64,000 nucleotides of DNA from Microvelia longipes (GCA_018340805.1 JACMZG010001913.1:4423209-4487208); one strand, 5' to 3'; counted from the first letter of the stretch, positions 42,201-48,841 are shown. The notes: generated by a model from the sequence alone, not told the origin. Translations and numbers: made by a program.

Positions 42201-44820
42201 TTGAAACTTTGTACGAAAATCAGTCTACCGCTGTAGTTGGGCTATTCCGTAAAAAAAATGTGGTAATAATAACTGGCAATAATGTCTCAGCAAATATTAC
42301 CAAAAATCATAAAACGCGGAAAAATAATCGGATTGAGATTTGGCACACCTGTAGCCATGTATAAGAATAATATATGTGCCAAGTTTCATCTCATTATCAG
42401 CATTAGTTCAATTTTTATCAAATGACTTGTATAGGTTTAAAAAAAATGGAACAAAATCCAATTGAGTTGAAATTAGGTATATAATAATAATAATAGTAAT
42501 AAACATTTATTATAGCAAATACAAAAATTTTACAATACATATTTTCTTGTAAAAAAAAATACAAAATTTTATACTTAAATTTGAATTTCAAACTCATGAA
42601 AAAATGATTAATTTCTGCTATAAATGGGCCTGAGCCTTGGTCACCATAAGTATATTTATTTATTTATTTATAATTTATTACGTTATTAGTTAGTTTATAC
42701 ATACATACTATAAATAAGTCATGAAGTTTGACAAAAATTTAGGCACTTTACAATTTTTGATTATTAACTTCAGAGCCTCAAAGAAGGTAATCCTTGAAAC
42801 AGGAGGCTCTTAGTCTCTTATATTATACAATTTTTCCTAATTTATTCACATATTATATATTTATGTAGTTATATTATATAAAAATTTAATAAAAAAAATA
42901 GAAGAAGAAAAAAGTTAAAAATACTAATACTAATAATAATACTACTAATATGTAAAGTAATATATAAAAAATACATTACTAAAAAAGAAAAGAAAAGAAA
43001 ACAATTTTTGCATACATAAATTAAACAACATAAAAATAAAAGAAAATTTATGAAATAGTTAGCCAGTTCTTAATTTCAGATTTGAACTTGTTGTAGTATT
43101 TTAGATCATCAATATTTCTTATTTAAGAATTAAGATTTAATGGACTGTGAGTTTAATGAGGAAAGAATAATAATGAAGACAGCAGTCCTAGTTTTTGTTA
43201 GTTTAATTTATTACATCATAGCTTTCGCACAAGCGATGCTTGGCATCCTCAGTGAATCTAATAACAAGTAAACAAAACCATAAACCAATTACAAAAGAAC
43301 AGAAATAAAAATAAAAATATATTTTTATTTTATACATAAACATAAGAATACAAAAACATTTTAAACATAAGAAATAAAATATTTCTTATGTGATCTGGTA
43401 AGAGATTGAATAAATTAAGTGCTACCATACTGGCATGTCTCTGTAGTAGGTTACTATTGCAAGTACAAATAGCTACTTTTTTATTTGTTTTACTTCTTGT
43501 TTGATAATTATGGTCAATATATTGTTTGTCATTCTTAAAATAGTATAATAAAACTGATTTTTTAAATAATTGAGATAAGTTAAAGACAAGAAAATTTTTA
43601 AATAAATCCTCTGTAGGATTATTGGTTTTTTAAGGATAATTTTAATGATAGCTTTTTGTGCAATTTCAAGAGGAGCTAAGTTTGACTGGTAAGCAGAACC
43701 CCAAACAATGATACCATAGCTGAGTATAGACTCTACTAGTGCATAGTATACTTGTCTCATCACATTTATGTTGCAAAATTGTCTTTTACATCTGAAGTAG
43801 TAAAAATATTTTATACCTTTGCGTATAAATAAGTTTAGTTTTAATACGACGAGTTTATCTAGGGTTTTTGTGGGATCATAATAGTTAAGCAGCATTGAGT
43901 GTGGTCAGTGCTGTATGGGTGACCGCTGAGAAGGAAACGGATGTATTTCCTATCTGAGGACGAGCGAAACGAGTCCGTAGTAGAGAGGATGAGCGTAGCG
44001 AATAAAATATGTATAGGAAAAGTTCTGAGGTACCCAGTACCTGATTTTTGTAAATTATTTTATCTACTCCTTGTATTGTAAGTTCTATTTACAGTCTTGT
44101 TATCTCACACTGTAAGTGTACTTTTACTCCCTAGGGAGGAAAAGTGTTGCCAACTTGACAAAATTTTTTAGTAAAATTTTTAGGAATTTTAGGAAATTTT
44201 TAGGATTTTTTTCGGTATTATGTTGGTACTACGGGTAGAATATACAATATACACACGCTAATGTTTAAATTACAAATATAGTATTACACATTATTCTATT
44301 GACAGCTTACAATAAAATAATGTGAAGATAGTGGCTTTATTCTCTCTTCATCAGAGTAATTGACATGGTAAGAATAAACTAAACTAACACAATAACAATT
44401 AAGGAGCTGAAGAATATATTAATAGTTGTTAGTATTAGTTCTCTAGTCGTAGATATAATTTAATATGCAACAAGGGATGAAAGTTTTCAGCTCTCGTATT
44501 ATCTCCCTCGTCAAGCCTCAAGAGCCAAAATGTTAGTTAACTCCCTCGGCAAGCCTCGGGAGCTAATTAGTTTATCCCCCTCGGCCTACCGGCCGTGAGC
44601 TAATGAAGTTTCCTCCTTCGGCGCTGCCTTAGGACGAAACTTTAACTTAAGCTGTAAAACTTACTTTCATCCCTTGTTGCATAAATAACTATAATATGCA
44701 CTTAACTATTTACACTGGTTAGTAGTTTTTGGTTGAAAATTGTTCAGGTCAGTGCAGCAGATAGAAGAGGATGTGTCACGACCCAGTCCTCCACCCTATG
44801 GAGCCACAAGGAGACTGTGA
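20899..44820 (+). CDS. SGCE: Alpha/epsilon-sarcoglycan, eight exons
   Basis: Exons 20899-21034, 23496-23629, 25965-26043, 28464-28665, 31212-31386, 33365-33555, 39223-39354 and 44748-44820 join in frame to 1122 nt (373 residues plus stop). The exon ends have phases 1, 0, 1, 2, 0, 2 and 2, all matching the next exon. The product is a type I membrane protein of the dystrophin-associated sarcoglycan complex at the muscle plasma membrane. An N-terminal hydrophobic signal is followed by the cadherin-like block FNWSIA. Family blocks follow: YRVSLVGLPDLPKWL, EAGFLYGVP, IEVIALNRDMYETKRK, MKIDNLNVEDLF, SALTMGGRRPLSP and KLGSCPRDYRRASVDRHF with FHLDWCSFRL. The two conserved cysteines are in the last two blocks. 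One membrane segment and a tail ending PSPPPYGATRR complete it. Length is near that of known members (about 390-440). No stop or frameshift interrupts it. Confidence 0.92.
21035..21820. other. Sarcoglycan intron 1, left part
   Basis: A block at 21355-21585 is less AT-rich than its surroundings and opens a 93-residue frame, but nothing in it is recognisable. The rest is AT-rich. Confidence 0.35.
21821..21945. repeat. Microsatellites (CT)n, (CA)n, (AT)n, (TATG)n
   Basis: Adjacent dinucleotide runs grade from CT to CA to a long AT run, ending in TATGTATG. Confidence 0.9.
22420..22842. repeat. 21-bp minisatellite, about 20 copies, open in two frames
   Basis: The unit is TGTACTCCTACATGTGAACA plus T (21 bp). 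Because 21 is a multiple of three, two frames stay open for about 140 codons. One encodes a CEHCTPT heptad and the other HVNIVLL. The array lies inside sarcoglycan intron 1, so I treat it as non-coding. Confidence 0.9.
22850..23035. repeat. Degenerate TCGACT/GAGTCG repeat
   Basis: Words such as AAGTCGACTTGAGTC and GACTCGAGTCG recur every 10-14 bases in both orientations, giving many nested short palindromes. It directly follows the 21-bp minisatellite. Confidence 0.75.
23280..23430 (+). mobile_element. Single arm of a hammerhead-like-motif repeat
   Basis: TTTGTACAGGCACTGAGGAT, then GGTCTCGTGTTAGGTT, GAAAC and TTTTGTGGAGAG are the same ordered words as in the palindromic element at 39362. Only one arm is present. 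Confidence 0.6.
23496..23629 (+). CDS. SGCE: Sarcoglycan exon 2
   Basis: This is a 134-nt exon after acceptor TGTGTTACAG. It encodes KRDFHYRVSLVGLPDLPKWL and SRHEAGFLYGVPPSPSPTQ. The donor GTATTT is the first base of a 24-bp tandem repeat. Confidence 0.9.
23630..23733. repeat. 24-bp tandem repeat starting at an exon donor
   Basis: Four units alternate GTATTTGTATGTGGCATAGT and GTTTTTGTATGTGGCATAGT, each followed by a GGTG or AGTG variant, giving a 48-bp higher order. A fifth partial unit follows. The first base of the first unit is the first base of the intron. Confidence 0.9.
24192..25125. mobile_element. 930-bp foldback (near-complete palindrome) in sarcoglycan intron 2
   Basis: The left end TTTAGAACGTTTCGTTTTCA and CCCCACTCTC is inverted at the right end (GAGAGTGGGGTGAAAACAC followed by AACGTT). 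The whole interior pairs about a centre near 24708, with arms of about 455 bp. An internal AT-rich mini-repeat (TTATACATTATTTAATTATC) has expanded in the left arm only. There is no coding capacity. Confidence 0.9.
25335..25905 (-). mobile_element. Long tRNA-derived SINE (about 570 bp), copy 1
   Basis: On the minus strand the head near 25905-25810 is tRNA-like: box A TAGTGTAGTGGTTAAGG and box B GGGTTCAATCCC. A body of about 450 bp follows, ending in a TACTACTAC repeat tail (25339-25358). A plus-strand copy lies at 34575-35095. The pol III boxes and simple-repeat tail fit a SINE with an unusually long body. Confidence 0.8.
25965..26043 (+). CDS. SGCE: Sarcoglycan exon 3
   Basis: This is a 79-nt exon after TTATTGTTGCAG. 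It encodes IEVIALNRDMYETKRKIIHI followed by NVTEKP. The donor is GTAATT, phase 1. NVT is a potential N-glycosylation site. Confidence 0.9.
26385..26452. repeat. (AT)n microsatellite
   Basis: An uninterrupted or slightly imperfect TA run abuts the left end of element Y. Confidence 0.9.
26446..27284 (-). mobile_element. Inverted-repeat DNA element Y (about 840 bp), copy A
   Basis: Ends carry the inverted repeat ATATATAAACCAAGTAGGGA followed by AAC. The interior shares the ordered words GACATGTAGTTCACATTTTGTCC-like, CGCATGCGCAG and GAGCCAGCTATCAGCTGA with copies at 30335 and 54779. It is reversed relative to copy B. There is no transposase frame. The superfamily is not recognised. Confidence 0.85.
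27295..27480 (-). mobile_element. LINE 3' end fragment
   Basis: TTATTTGTTTTATTTATTAC, then ACTATAAATAAGTCATAC and ACAGGAGGCTCTAAAC match 42650-42820, which is the 3' end of a longer minus-strand LINE. Confidence 0.65.
27481..28463. other. Intron spacer with 16-G run and foldback-like scrap
   Basis: A run of 16 G lies at 27513-27528. TTTTCCAAAGGAAATGCG at 27637 matches the interior of the 53791 foldback, so an old fragment may lie at 27500-27700. The rest, to exon 4, is AT-rich with nothing recognised. Confidence 0.4.
28464..28665 (+). CDS. SGCE: Sarcoglycan exon 4
   Basis: This is a 202-nt exon with an unusually A-rich acceptor (TTATTTAAAAG). It encodes DPAKRRVEMKIDNLNVEDLF, ILWPESSKDLYLTLL and GGRRPLSPDDGE. 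The donor is GTGAGT, phase 2. Confidence 0.88.
28819..29273 (+). mobile_element. hAT-like MITE Z (455 bp), copy 1
   Basis: Terminal inverted repeats begin CAAAGAGACTAAT and end ATTAGTCTCTTTG, extending through TATTAGAGGGAG. The sequence is about 90% like copy 2 at 35781, which has a clear 8-bp target duplication. There is no coding frame. Confidence 0.9.
29274..30130. other. Intron spacer with G run and short palindrome
   Basis: A 10-G run is near 29321. A strong palindrome, AGCGCTTCGGTTAGT/TAACTAACCGGAGCGCT, is at 29477-29509. Otherwise I see nothing. Confidence 0.4.
30135..30235. repeat. Two adjacent perfect hairpins
   Basis: ATGCAATACAATAT/ATATTGTATTGCAT with a short loop is followed by ACAACTTACTT/AAGTAAGTTGT. 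Confidence 0.75.
30243..30326 (-). mobile_element. Element Y terminal fragment (copy D)
   Basis: TTTTGAGCCAGCTATCAGG through GGAGTTTCCTTACTTGG is one end of Y, abutting copy B in inverted orientation. Confidence 0.8.
30335..31156 (+). mobile_element. Inverted-repeat element Y, copy B
   Basis: This is the full copy between AAGTAATATATAAACCAAGT and ACTTGGTTTATATATTACTT. It lies in sarcoglycan intron 4, ending 56 bp before exon 5. It has no transposase frame. Confidence 0.88.
31212..31386 (+). CDS. SGCE: Sarcoglycan exon 5
   Basis: This is a 175-nt exon after CATTGTTACAG. It encodes VVLHLGSRAEF and the conserved cysteine blocks KLGSCPRDYRR and LDWCSFRL. The donor GTACCA is a weak match to consensus but is the only position that keeps phase with exon 6. 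Confidence 0.88.
31440..31700. repeat. Roughly 33-bp minisatellite TTAATTGTTTTGCTCTTTTA
   Basis: About seven units of TTAATTGTTTTGCTCTTTTA plus a variable T-rich spacer occur in sarcoglycan intron 5. Confidence 0.85.
31690..32030 (+). mobile_element. Truncated copy of the 5S-bearing repeat family
   Basis: It starts CATTTATACCGTAG and continues with GGAAAAGTATTGTGTTTGC, CCTCCTGAGTGG, a GTGT run and AGTGTATTTATGCTGG. It lacks the 5S-like part and is followed directly by a second, longer copy. Confidence 0.75.
32031..32770 (+). mobile_element. 5S rRNA-derived repeat, fullest copy
   Basis: About 500 bp of family body (ATTTATACCGTATG through ATCTCATTATCAGAATTA) precedes a 5S-like segment at about 32530-32625: GTTAAGCAGCATCAAGCGG, GGTCAGTGCCTGGATGAGTG and ACCTCTGGGAA. 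These correspond to the 5S internal promoter boxes A, IE and C. A tail with GAGGACGAGC and GAGGATGAGCGTAGCC follows, ending TACCCCGTACCC. A 5S-derived head is known from SINE3 elements; here the 5S part sits well inside the repeat. Confidence 0.75.
32771..33186. other. Intron spacer with degraded CACTGATGATG motif
   Basis: CGGCACTGATGATGAC at 32831 resembles the hammerhead-like repeats but lacks the GAAA half. Nothing else is recognised. Confidence 0.35.
33187..33258. repeat. (TA)n microsatellite
   Basis: About 70 bp of alternating TA lies upstream of exon 6. Confidence 0.95.
33365..33555 (+). CDS. SGCE: Sarcoglycan exon 6 (transmembrane segment)
   Basis: This is a 191-nt exon after TTTGTTTGCAG. 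It encodes the juxtamembrane REYSTDLLTTL and a membrane helix of about 23 residues (VSPIAVLLVLILILSFIL) followed by CFHHDA. The donor is GTAAGT, phase 2. Confidence 0.92.
33745..33925. repeat. Degenerate tandem repeat GGTCAGGCTGTTCAGGACCC
   Basis: Five to six units of about 30-33 bp, each with GGACCCAA and GTCAGGCT, occur in intron 6. Confidence 0.85.
34100..34365. mobile_element. Palindromic element with hammerhead-like motif in both arms
   Basis: The left arm AATGTAGATAAAGAATCCGA through GGCATCTTCAGGGATGT is inverted in the right arm (ACATCCCTGAAGATGCC through TCGGATTCTTCATCTACATT). Each arm, read outward from the centre, carries CTGAAGA, a paired stem, then GAAA. Confidence 0.8.
34152..34196 (-). 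ncRNA. Candidate hammerhead-like ribozyme motif (intact core)
   Basis: Read on the minus strand: ATCC + CTGAAGA + T + a stem GCCTCC/GGAAGC with a CACAGT loop + GAAAC + GTC + GGAT. The core fits CUGANGA...GAAA. The stem III half is the palindrome ACGT followed by C at the cleavage position, and stem I ATCC/GGAT pairs over 4 bp. One extra U follows CUGANGA. Activity is inferred, not shown. Confidence 0.45.
34575..35095 (+). mobile_element. Long tRNA-derived SINE, copy 2 (5'-truncated)
   Basis: It starts within the tRNA-like head: GAATGGACTTCAGTCATGGG followed by TTCAATCCCAGC, which keeps box B but lacks box A. The body matches 25335-25810 in reverse and ends in ATTACTACTACTACA. Confidence 0.8.
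35143..35721. mobile_element. 580-bp palindromic element with hammerhead-like motif in both arms
   Basis: CTACTAATGAGGAATAAGAG at the left is inverted at the right end (CTCTTATTCCTTATTAG). Both arms carry CTGAGGAT, GCCAAGC/GCTTGTGC and AAAGCTCTGAC, but the GAAA is mutated to CAAA or TAAA. The centre, near 35440, also pairs (CACATATGTAAACA/TGTTTACATATGTG). Confidence 0.85.
35781..36231 (+). mobile_element. hAT-like MITE Z (451 bp), copy 2, 8-bp TSD
   Basis: Inverted termini CAAAGAGACTAATACTATTA and complement are flanked on both sides by TATTTAGT. The 8-bp duplication and the CAAAG end (YARNG) fit the hAT superfamily. There is no transposase frame. It lies in sarcoglycan intron 6. Confidence 0.92.
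36300..36720 (+). pseudogene. LINE C-terminal fragment
   Basis: The frame 36404-36700 contains CVNYWCSKLYNALPENIK and KENCFYSVDEFLNYYFF, the typical end of the reverse transcriptase C-terminal region in this LINE group. It is heavily 5'-truncated. Confidence 0.75.
37110..37740. repeat. T-rich minisatellite, unit about 42-45 bp
   Basis: Units alternate TATATTGATTTTGGTTTCTT and ATATATTTATTTTGGGTTTC. About 14 units occur in sarcoglycan intron 6. The open frames there are artefacts of the repeat. Confidence 0.88.
37770..39185 (+). mobile_element. 5S-bearing repeat interrupted by a pogo-like insertion
   Basis: The left half (37770-38030) has the family words GTGCCAAATC and TTTCATCTCATATCAGCATT. 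The right half (38971-39185) has the 5S-like CAGCTTCATGCGAGGTCATT, GCATGGATGGGTGACCTCTG and GGAA, and ends CCCATACCCAATTT. Between them lies a separate element. Confidence 0.75.
38033..38970. mobile_element. Non-autonomous pogo/Tigger-like element, TA target
   Basis: The terminus is CAGTCGGACCTCTATATAAC, and its complement (ATATGGAGGTCCGAC) is at 38917-38930, with the end word repeated at 38957-38970. The left end is preceded by TA. Subterminal repeats TTGTTATATAGAAATTTCG also invert. Ends reading CAGTCGAACCTCTATA are typical of pogo-like elements. Internal palindromes such as CTCGTAAGTATACT are near 38280-38365. There is no intact transposase. Confidence 0.7.
39223..39354 (+). CDS. SGCE: Sarcoglycan exon 7 (cytoplasmic tail)
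   Basis: This is a 132-nt exon after TTTTGATACAG. It encodes KLVQYEAVHRATSTLRSMSN followed by NRETTSQST. This is the cytoplasmic block typical of the family (LVQY.A..R....LR.MS..RE). The donor is GTAAGT, phase 2. A palindromic element begins 7 bp into the intron. Confidence 0.9.
39362..39620. mobile_element. 258-bp near-perfect palindrome with hammerhead-like motif
   Basis: AAGAAAGGAACGAAGAAAAG at the left is inverted as CTTTTCTTCGTTCCTTTC at the right, with a centre near 39488. It begins 7 bp after the donor of sarcoglycan exon 7. Confidence 0.9.
39403..39449 (-). ncRNA. Candidate hammerhead-like ribozyme motif
   Basis: Minus strand: GGCA + CTGATGA + T + GGCCT...ACGTT + GAAA, then the palindrome AGCGCT and T at the cleavage position, then TG pairing with CA. 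The right arm of the palindrome carries the mutated core CTAATGA. Confidence 0.4.
39690..40000 (+). mobile_element. Fragment of the 5S-bearing repeat family
   Basis: GTCTATATGTGCGTG, GTATTTATGCTAGAG and TTTCATCTTATTATCAG follow the family order. No 5S segment is present. Confidence 0.6.
40014..40315. mobile_element. 300-bp palindrome with hammerhead-like motif
   Basis: GGAAGTAAATGAAAGTCTAT through GTCTTGTTGTTAGATTTGAG is inverted at the right, ending GACTTTTATTTACTTCC. The right arm has an intact CTGAGGA...GAAAG; the left arm has TTGAGGA. Confidence 0.88.
40222..40262 (+). ncRNA. Candidate hammerhead-like ribozyme motif
   Basis: GGCA + CTGAGGA + T + GACCT/AGGTT stem with a GTATT loop + GAAA + GCCGGTT. 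The core is intact, but the stem III half (AGCCGGT) is only nearly palindromic. Confidence 0.35.
40350..40468. repeat. Hairpin bracketing GACGAGCGAAGCGAGTC
   Basis: TGCCATAAGGCTGAGAAG and GTCTTTATGTC are inverted as GACATAAAGACATTCTCAGC and ATGGCA around a GACGAGCGAAGCGAGTC core. That core word recurs in the tails of the 5S-bearing repeats. Confidence 0.75.
40469..41374. other. Intron 7 spacer, nothing recognised
   Basis: AT-rich sequence with no gene or long repeat that I recognise. Confidence 0.35.
41375..42135. repeat. Compound repeat: X copy plus three direct and one inverted 155-bp units
   Basis: An inverted copy of repeat X (41375-41475) is followed by a unit containing TAGACCAAGAGCCCAGGGGT, AAGTGTAATGGCTGGAAC, AACAAGGATCTGCAATTCTG and CGGATGGGTGTCCCA. 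Units start near 41530, 41697 (partial) and 41814, and one inverted unit runs 41960-42135. The first and last units make a palindrome. Confidence 0.85.
42135..42480 (+). mobile_element. Fragment of the 5S-bearing repeat family
   Basis: TTTATACCGTAGGTATG, TTGAAACTTTGTACG, TAAAACGCGGAAAAATA and TTTCATCTCATTATCAGC are in family order. It is truncated before the 5S part. Confidence 0.75.
43160..43300 (-). mobile_element. Single arm of the 35143-type hammerhead-like repeat
   Basis: AATAATGAAGACAGCAGTCC through AATCTAATAACAAGTAAAC matches the left arm at 35155-35290. Confidence 0.8.
43214..43257 (-). ncRNA. Candidate hammerhead-like ribozyme motif (intact core)
   Basis: Minus strand: TCA + CTGAGGA + T + GCCAAGC/GCTTGTGC stem with an ATC loop + GAAA, then palindrome AGCT, A at the cleavage position, then TGA pairing with TCA. 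The stem II sequence is unrelated to that at 40222 but pairs as well. Confidence 0.45.
43845..44045 (+). mobile_element. 5S rRNA-like segment with tail
   Basis: TGTGGGATCATAATAGTTAA then GCAGCATTGAGTGTGGTCAG and GTATGGGTGACCGCTGAGAA is the closest 5S match in the window; box C reads GGGTGACCGC. The tail has GAGGACGAGCGAAACGAGTC and ends GGTACCCAGTACC. Confidence 0.75.
44463..44692. repeat. Hairpin-ended 230-bp element with CCTCGG repeats
   Basis: TATGCAACAAGGGATGAAAG at the left is inverted as CTTTCATCCCTTGTTGCATA at the right. The interior repeats CCCTCGGCAAGCCTCGGGAG. Confidence 0.75.
44748..44820 (+). CDS. SGCE: Sarcoglycan exon 8 (terminal, stop overlaps a donor)
   Basis: After acceptor AAAATTGTTCAG it encodes VQQIEEDVSRPSPPPYGATR followed by RL and TGA (44818-44820). 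The PPPY tail fits the family and could bind WW domains. The stop lies in CTGTGAGT, a strong 5' splice-site match, so a longer form with a further exon cannot be excluded. Confidence 0.75.
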
Positions 44821-44854
44821 GTCCAGAATCTTTTCACTTTATAATATAAATAAA

Positions 44855-47800
44855 TAAATAATCCTTTATTTTACATAATATTCATTTCTGTAAATTGTAA
44901 AAAGTCAAAACAAAAACTTTATTTGTTACAATTAAAATTCTTCCATACTGTACAAGGGATTTTTTAAAAGATTGATTTTTACTAATTTGCCAAATATTTT
45001 CTCTTCAAGGGCTTTTATATTTTTAGGTAGTAAGTTGTACAGCTTTAGCCCTGCTTGAATTTAATTATATTTAGCTGTTCTTGTCAGTCTGTATGTGTTA
45101 AGTATTAAATGCCATGTATGCTTTGTATAGTGAGAATGAATGTTCTCTACTTTAGTTAGACTTGATCTAATACTATGAATGTAAATTAAAAGCTGATAGC
45201 AGTATAAAGAATAAAAAGTAAGAATTTCATGAGTCTGAAAAAAAAATTACAAGATGTTTTGTTGGGTAGATTTAAGATAACCCGTAGTGCTTTTTTTTTG
45301 TAGAATGAATAGTCTACTCGCATGGGGAGAAGCTCCCCAAATCATTAAGCCGTAAGACATTAAACGAAAAAAATGAGCAAAATAAACTATTTTAAGAGAA
45401 TTTTGGGAGAGGGAGCTTGAAACTTTCTTGATCATATAAATGCTTGTACTTAATCTTTTAGCTAAATAGTCAATATGAGGTTCCCATGATAATTTGTTGT
45501 CAATATAGATGCTTAAAAATTTAAGAGTTCACGCTGTTATCCATAAAATTAAATCTAATATTTACACTTTTATTAAGTTTTACCTTATTGGCTTTACACC
45601 AGTCATTTTAAATATTAAGCGCTATTAACTGTAGCTCAACAAGCCAGATTGAGTTTTGGATGAAAAAATTACCCCATAATCATTAGCGAAAAGAAAAGCT
45701 GGAGCTACTAATAAATGCATGACGTAGGGCAAGTCGTTAATGTATATAAGAAATAATATAGGACCTAATATAGATCCTTGTCTAACACCATGTATTATGC
45801 TTTGTAAGGTTGAACAGGAGCCACCTATGTCTATGTATTGTTGCCACCCTTGTAAATATGATATCAAGAAATTTATTAATGTCTCGTCTAATCCGTAGTG
45901 AGCTAATTTCACCCTTATAGTACAGTCAATGAAGCATAATACCTCCGATTTGCTTGCCTATCGATGGAATGACTTGAAAATTTGGAAATAGTCTTATCTC
46001 AACCTTACCTTGAAAGGTGACATTGACCCACAGGGTGCTTTTTTCCTGGGGTGTGTTGCCACCCCATCTCGAGGGTGGAAATTTTTTCGATCAAAATAAC
46101 ACCAGAAATCGATTAATTGACTTATTTAAAGAAAAAAATGTAGTATGAAGTTTTTTCATAAAAACAATACTTTCCGTGTTATTAGCGATTAAAAACTCCG
46201 AATTCTCCCGCGTTTTTTAACAATTTTCGGCAATATCTTAAGAATTAAGCATTTTAGCGATAATTTTATAAGGAACAAAATTGTAGTAGATAAAAAAACA
46301 AACAAATCCCTTGTTGCAAAAGTACTTTAAGTGCAATAGTAAGCGAGATATTGGAGGTAGAATCCGGGTTTTTTTTTCCGTACTCATATCGGAGTATTCA
46401 AAGCCATTTAGCAGGCAACAGATGTATTTTACGAATATGTCTATTGAGAGGTTTTTTATAGTGCCTGAAAAGATCTTTAAAATGAGCACTGTTAAAAGTC
46501 TTTTGAACGCAAATTCGGTGATTTGTCATATAAAAACCAGGGACATTAAAATTTATAAACAAAAAATTTATGAGTTTAATAAGCACCATTTCCACCAAAT
46601 TAAAAATTAATCGTATCCCGTCAGAAGATAACTTTAATGTGATGATATCAATGGGATCATAGTGGTTTAGCCGGTTTGGAATGCATAATTTTCTAAAAAA
46701 TTACGATTTAAAGAAATTTTTTTTTTCAAATTTAAAAAAAAAATGCCTTTTTCTTGATATTTTAAAGAAACAATGAAAGATACGCAAAAAATTAAAGAGA
46801 TAAAACATATAGGTATTTTTTTAACAAAAATTTTGGTTTTTTTATTTTTTTCTGTCAGTTAAAAATTGCCGGAGATATGACTGTTCAAAGAGCACGTGGT
46901 AGTACAATGACAAGCTATTTTTTAGCCCTTTGACCCTTCGCCATTTGAAAACGATGGTTTTACACCATATGTTAATATAAACATTTTGTAGCTCTTTTAA
47001 TTACCTTCAAAAATAGTTTTTGTAGATTGCGCTAGTAGTAAAGTATGTAGTAGTAGAAATGTTTTTTTTTAATTTGGTAAAATTTAATTTTCGGAGCACA
47101 AAAATTTCAGAGCAGAGTGAAATAAACGTAAATTGTATGGATGTATACGTATATATATATATATACGTAAAACATATATGCTGTGGAGACAACTGCGAGA
47201 ATAACCCTCCATTGACCATGAAGATCACGACAGCGATGCGGAATAATGAACTTATGATTTTTGTATAGTTGTATCCATTGATTTCTTGTACTAAAGTTAT
47301 TTTTATGTTGCATTAATTAATAATATAATAAAATTTATTATTTCATTCAAACCGATTAATATAAGTAATCGCATAAAATTAAGTTTTTAAAAAAATACAT
47401 TTTCCAAATTAGGGATGGTTTTTGGGGGTTGAAACTTTAAACAATTTAAATTCATGTACTAGAATATAAAATTACACGTGCTATATAATTAAATTGTATG
47501 ACAATATTTATGTAAAATATAATGGTATGAAAATAAATTTTAACATTATTTTAAGGATACTTAGGGTTGTTTTTAAGGGTTGAAAAGTTTAAACATTATG
47601 ATACTCATCATGAAAATGTGAAACGATATTAAAATCATTTTCAGTCATACATAAGTAATTTTTATTTTTTTTTAATATAGAGGTTGTTTTTTAAAATTGT
47701 ACAGTTTTTTAAGGGTTGAAAGGGAGTAAAACATATCATAATGATGTTAGAGAACGTGAAACAATATTCACTCGCATTTAAATAATTTTCAGTTATAAAA

Positions 47801-48370
47801 AGTAATTTTTATTATTATTTTAATGTATTATTATTTTTAAAAGTCGTTGTGGGGGTTGTAAAATCATTTAAGGGTTGAAAAATGGTTCAGTATATAATAA
47901 TTAAGTTAAGTAATAATAATAATTGTCACACATTTTGTTTTAACAAGTTAAATGCCTAAATCTGAATTTTTTGATAAAGGGGGGTTTTTCACCCTTAAAA
48001 ATAAAAAGCACCCTACGGGCCAGTGTCACCTTTGAAGGTAAGGGTGAGATAAGCCTAATTCCAAATTTTCAGGTAAATCGGTTGATAGGCAAGCAAATTG
48101 GAGGTAAGGCTCGATTTTCATCTTCAATGACTGTACTATTAATATCTCAATCAAATGCTTTGGAAAAGTCAAAAAAATAAGCTGAAACTATTTGTTGAAG
48201 ATCATAATTTCCCATACATATGTTTATAAATGTAGTGACAGCTTGACTTGTGTTCCTTCCCTTTCTATAGCCGTACTGATATTCGTAAAGAAGTTGATTA
48301 ATATATCAACTAATATGATTAATATATCATTCCTGAAAGTCATCCAGGGCTTAAAATAATATTTGTTTAG
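44855..48370 (-). pseudogene. LINE reverse transcriptase region, split by a 2.2-kb DNA element
   Basis: From the right: QYGYRKGRNTSQAVTTFI and YFFDFSKAFD (48320-48150) precede the insertion at 45923-48133. On the other side come HYGLDETLINFLISYLQG, GVRQGSILGPILFLIYINDL (45912-45750) and LFANDYGVIFSS, where the catalytic YADD is changed to ANDY. YFAHFFRLMSYGLMIWGAS (45435 down) and NPLYSMEEF at the end follow. Substitutions and frameshifts disable it. Confidence 0.85.
45923..48133. mobile_element. 2.2-kb inverted-repeat element with TA duplication (mariner-like ends)
   Basis: It is bounded by TA at 45921 and 48134. Ends CAGTCAATGAAG and CTTCAATGACTG are inverted, and inverted blocks extend inward (TTTGCTTGCCTATCGATGG against GGTTGATAGGCAAGCAAA; AGGTGACATTGACCC against CAGTGTCACCT). 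No open frame exceeds 99 residues, so it is non-autonomous. The insertion interrupts the LINE reverse transcriptase. Confidence 0.85.
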
Positions 48371-48833
48371 CCATGGGAGTGACTTGCAATAAGTGCACCT
48401 GCTCACCAGAATCGTAAAATAAACTGTTGAGAGAGGACTGTATATCTTGAGTGATATTTGTCAAAATAGTTTAACCAAGGGGTTTTAAATGAAGGTAACA
48501 GTGATGTGATGGTGGGCTTAAGGAATGTATGCTTTCCAGTGACCAACTGGACACACGGCCAAAGTAGATTTCATCAGGGAGGTAGAGTCGCGTTACCTAT
48601 CAAAGGAACTTGTATTATCAGACTAAAATTAGTACAGTACTGATGTTGATTCATTATATAATTAGTTATAGTAATAATCATGGTTATAATCAGTTGAAAG
48701 CATTGTGTGCGAGAGAGCCAATAAGGTTAGTTCTGGATGTTAAACCACACTCACAATTTCATATGATGTCAACCTCATTGGTTCCTCTAACATGCTGTTA
48801 ACTGATTATATCCGTGCGTTGTACTATAAAATG
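48371..48833. other. Spacer, nothing recognised
   Basis: Decayed LINE sequence may continue to about 48600. No other feature is supported. Confidence 0.3.
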
Positions 48834-48841
48834 ATTCTCAC

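Larger units (their letters stand above)
42650..43845 (-). pseudogene. LINE 3' half interrupted by a hammerhead-like repeat
   Basis: The 3' end (42650-42820) has TTTA repeats. The coding remnant (43895-43473) contains QVYYALVESILSYGIIVWGS and LAPLEIAQKAIIKIIL of the reverse transcriptase C-terminal region. A 140-bp repeat at 43160-43300 splits the 3' part. Confidence 0.75.
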
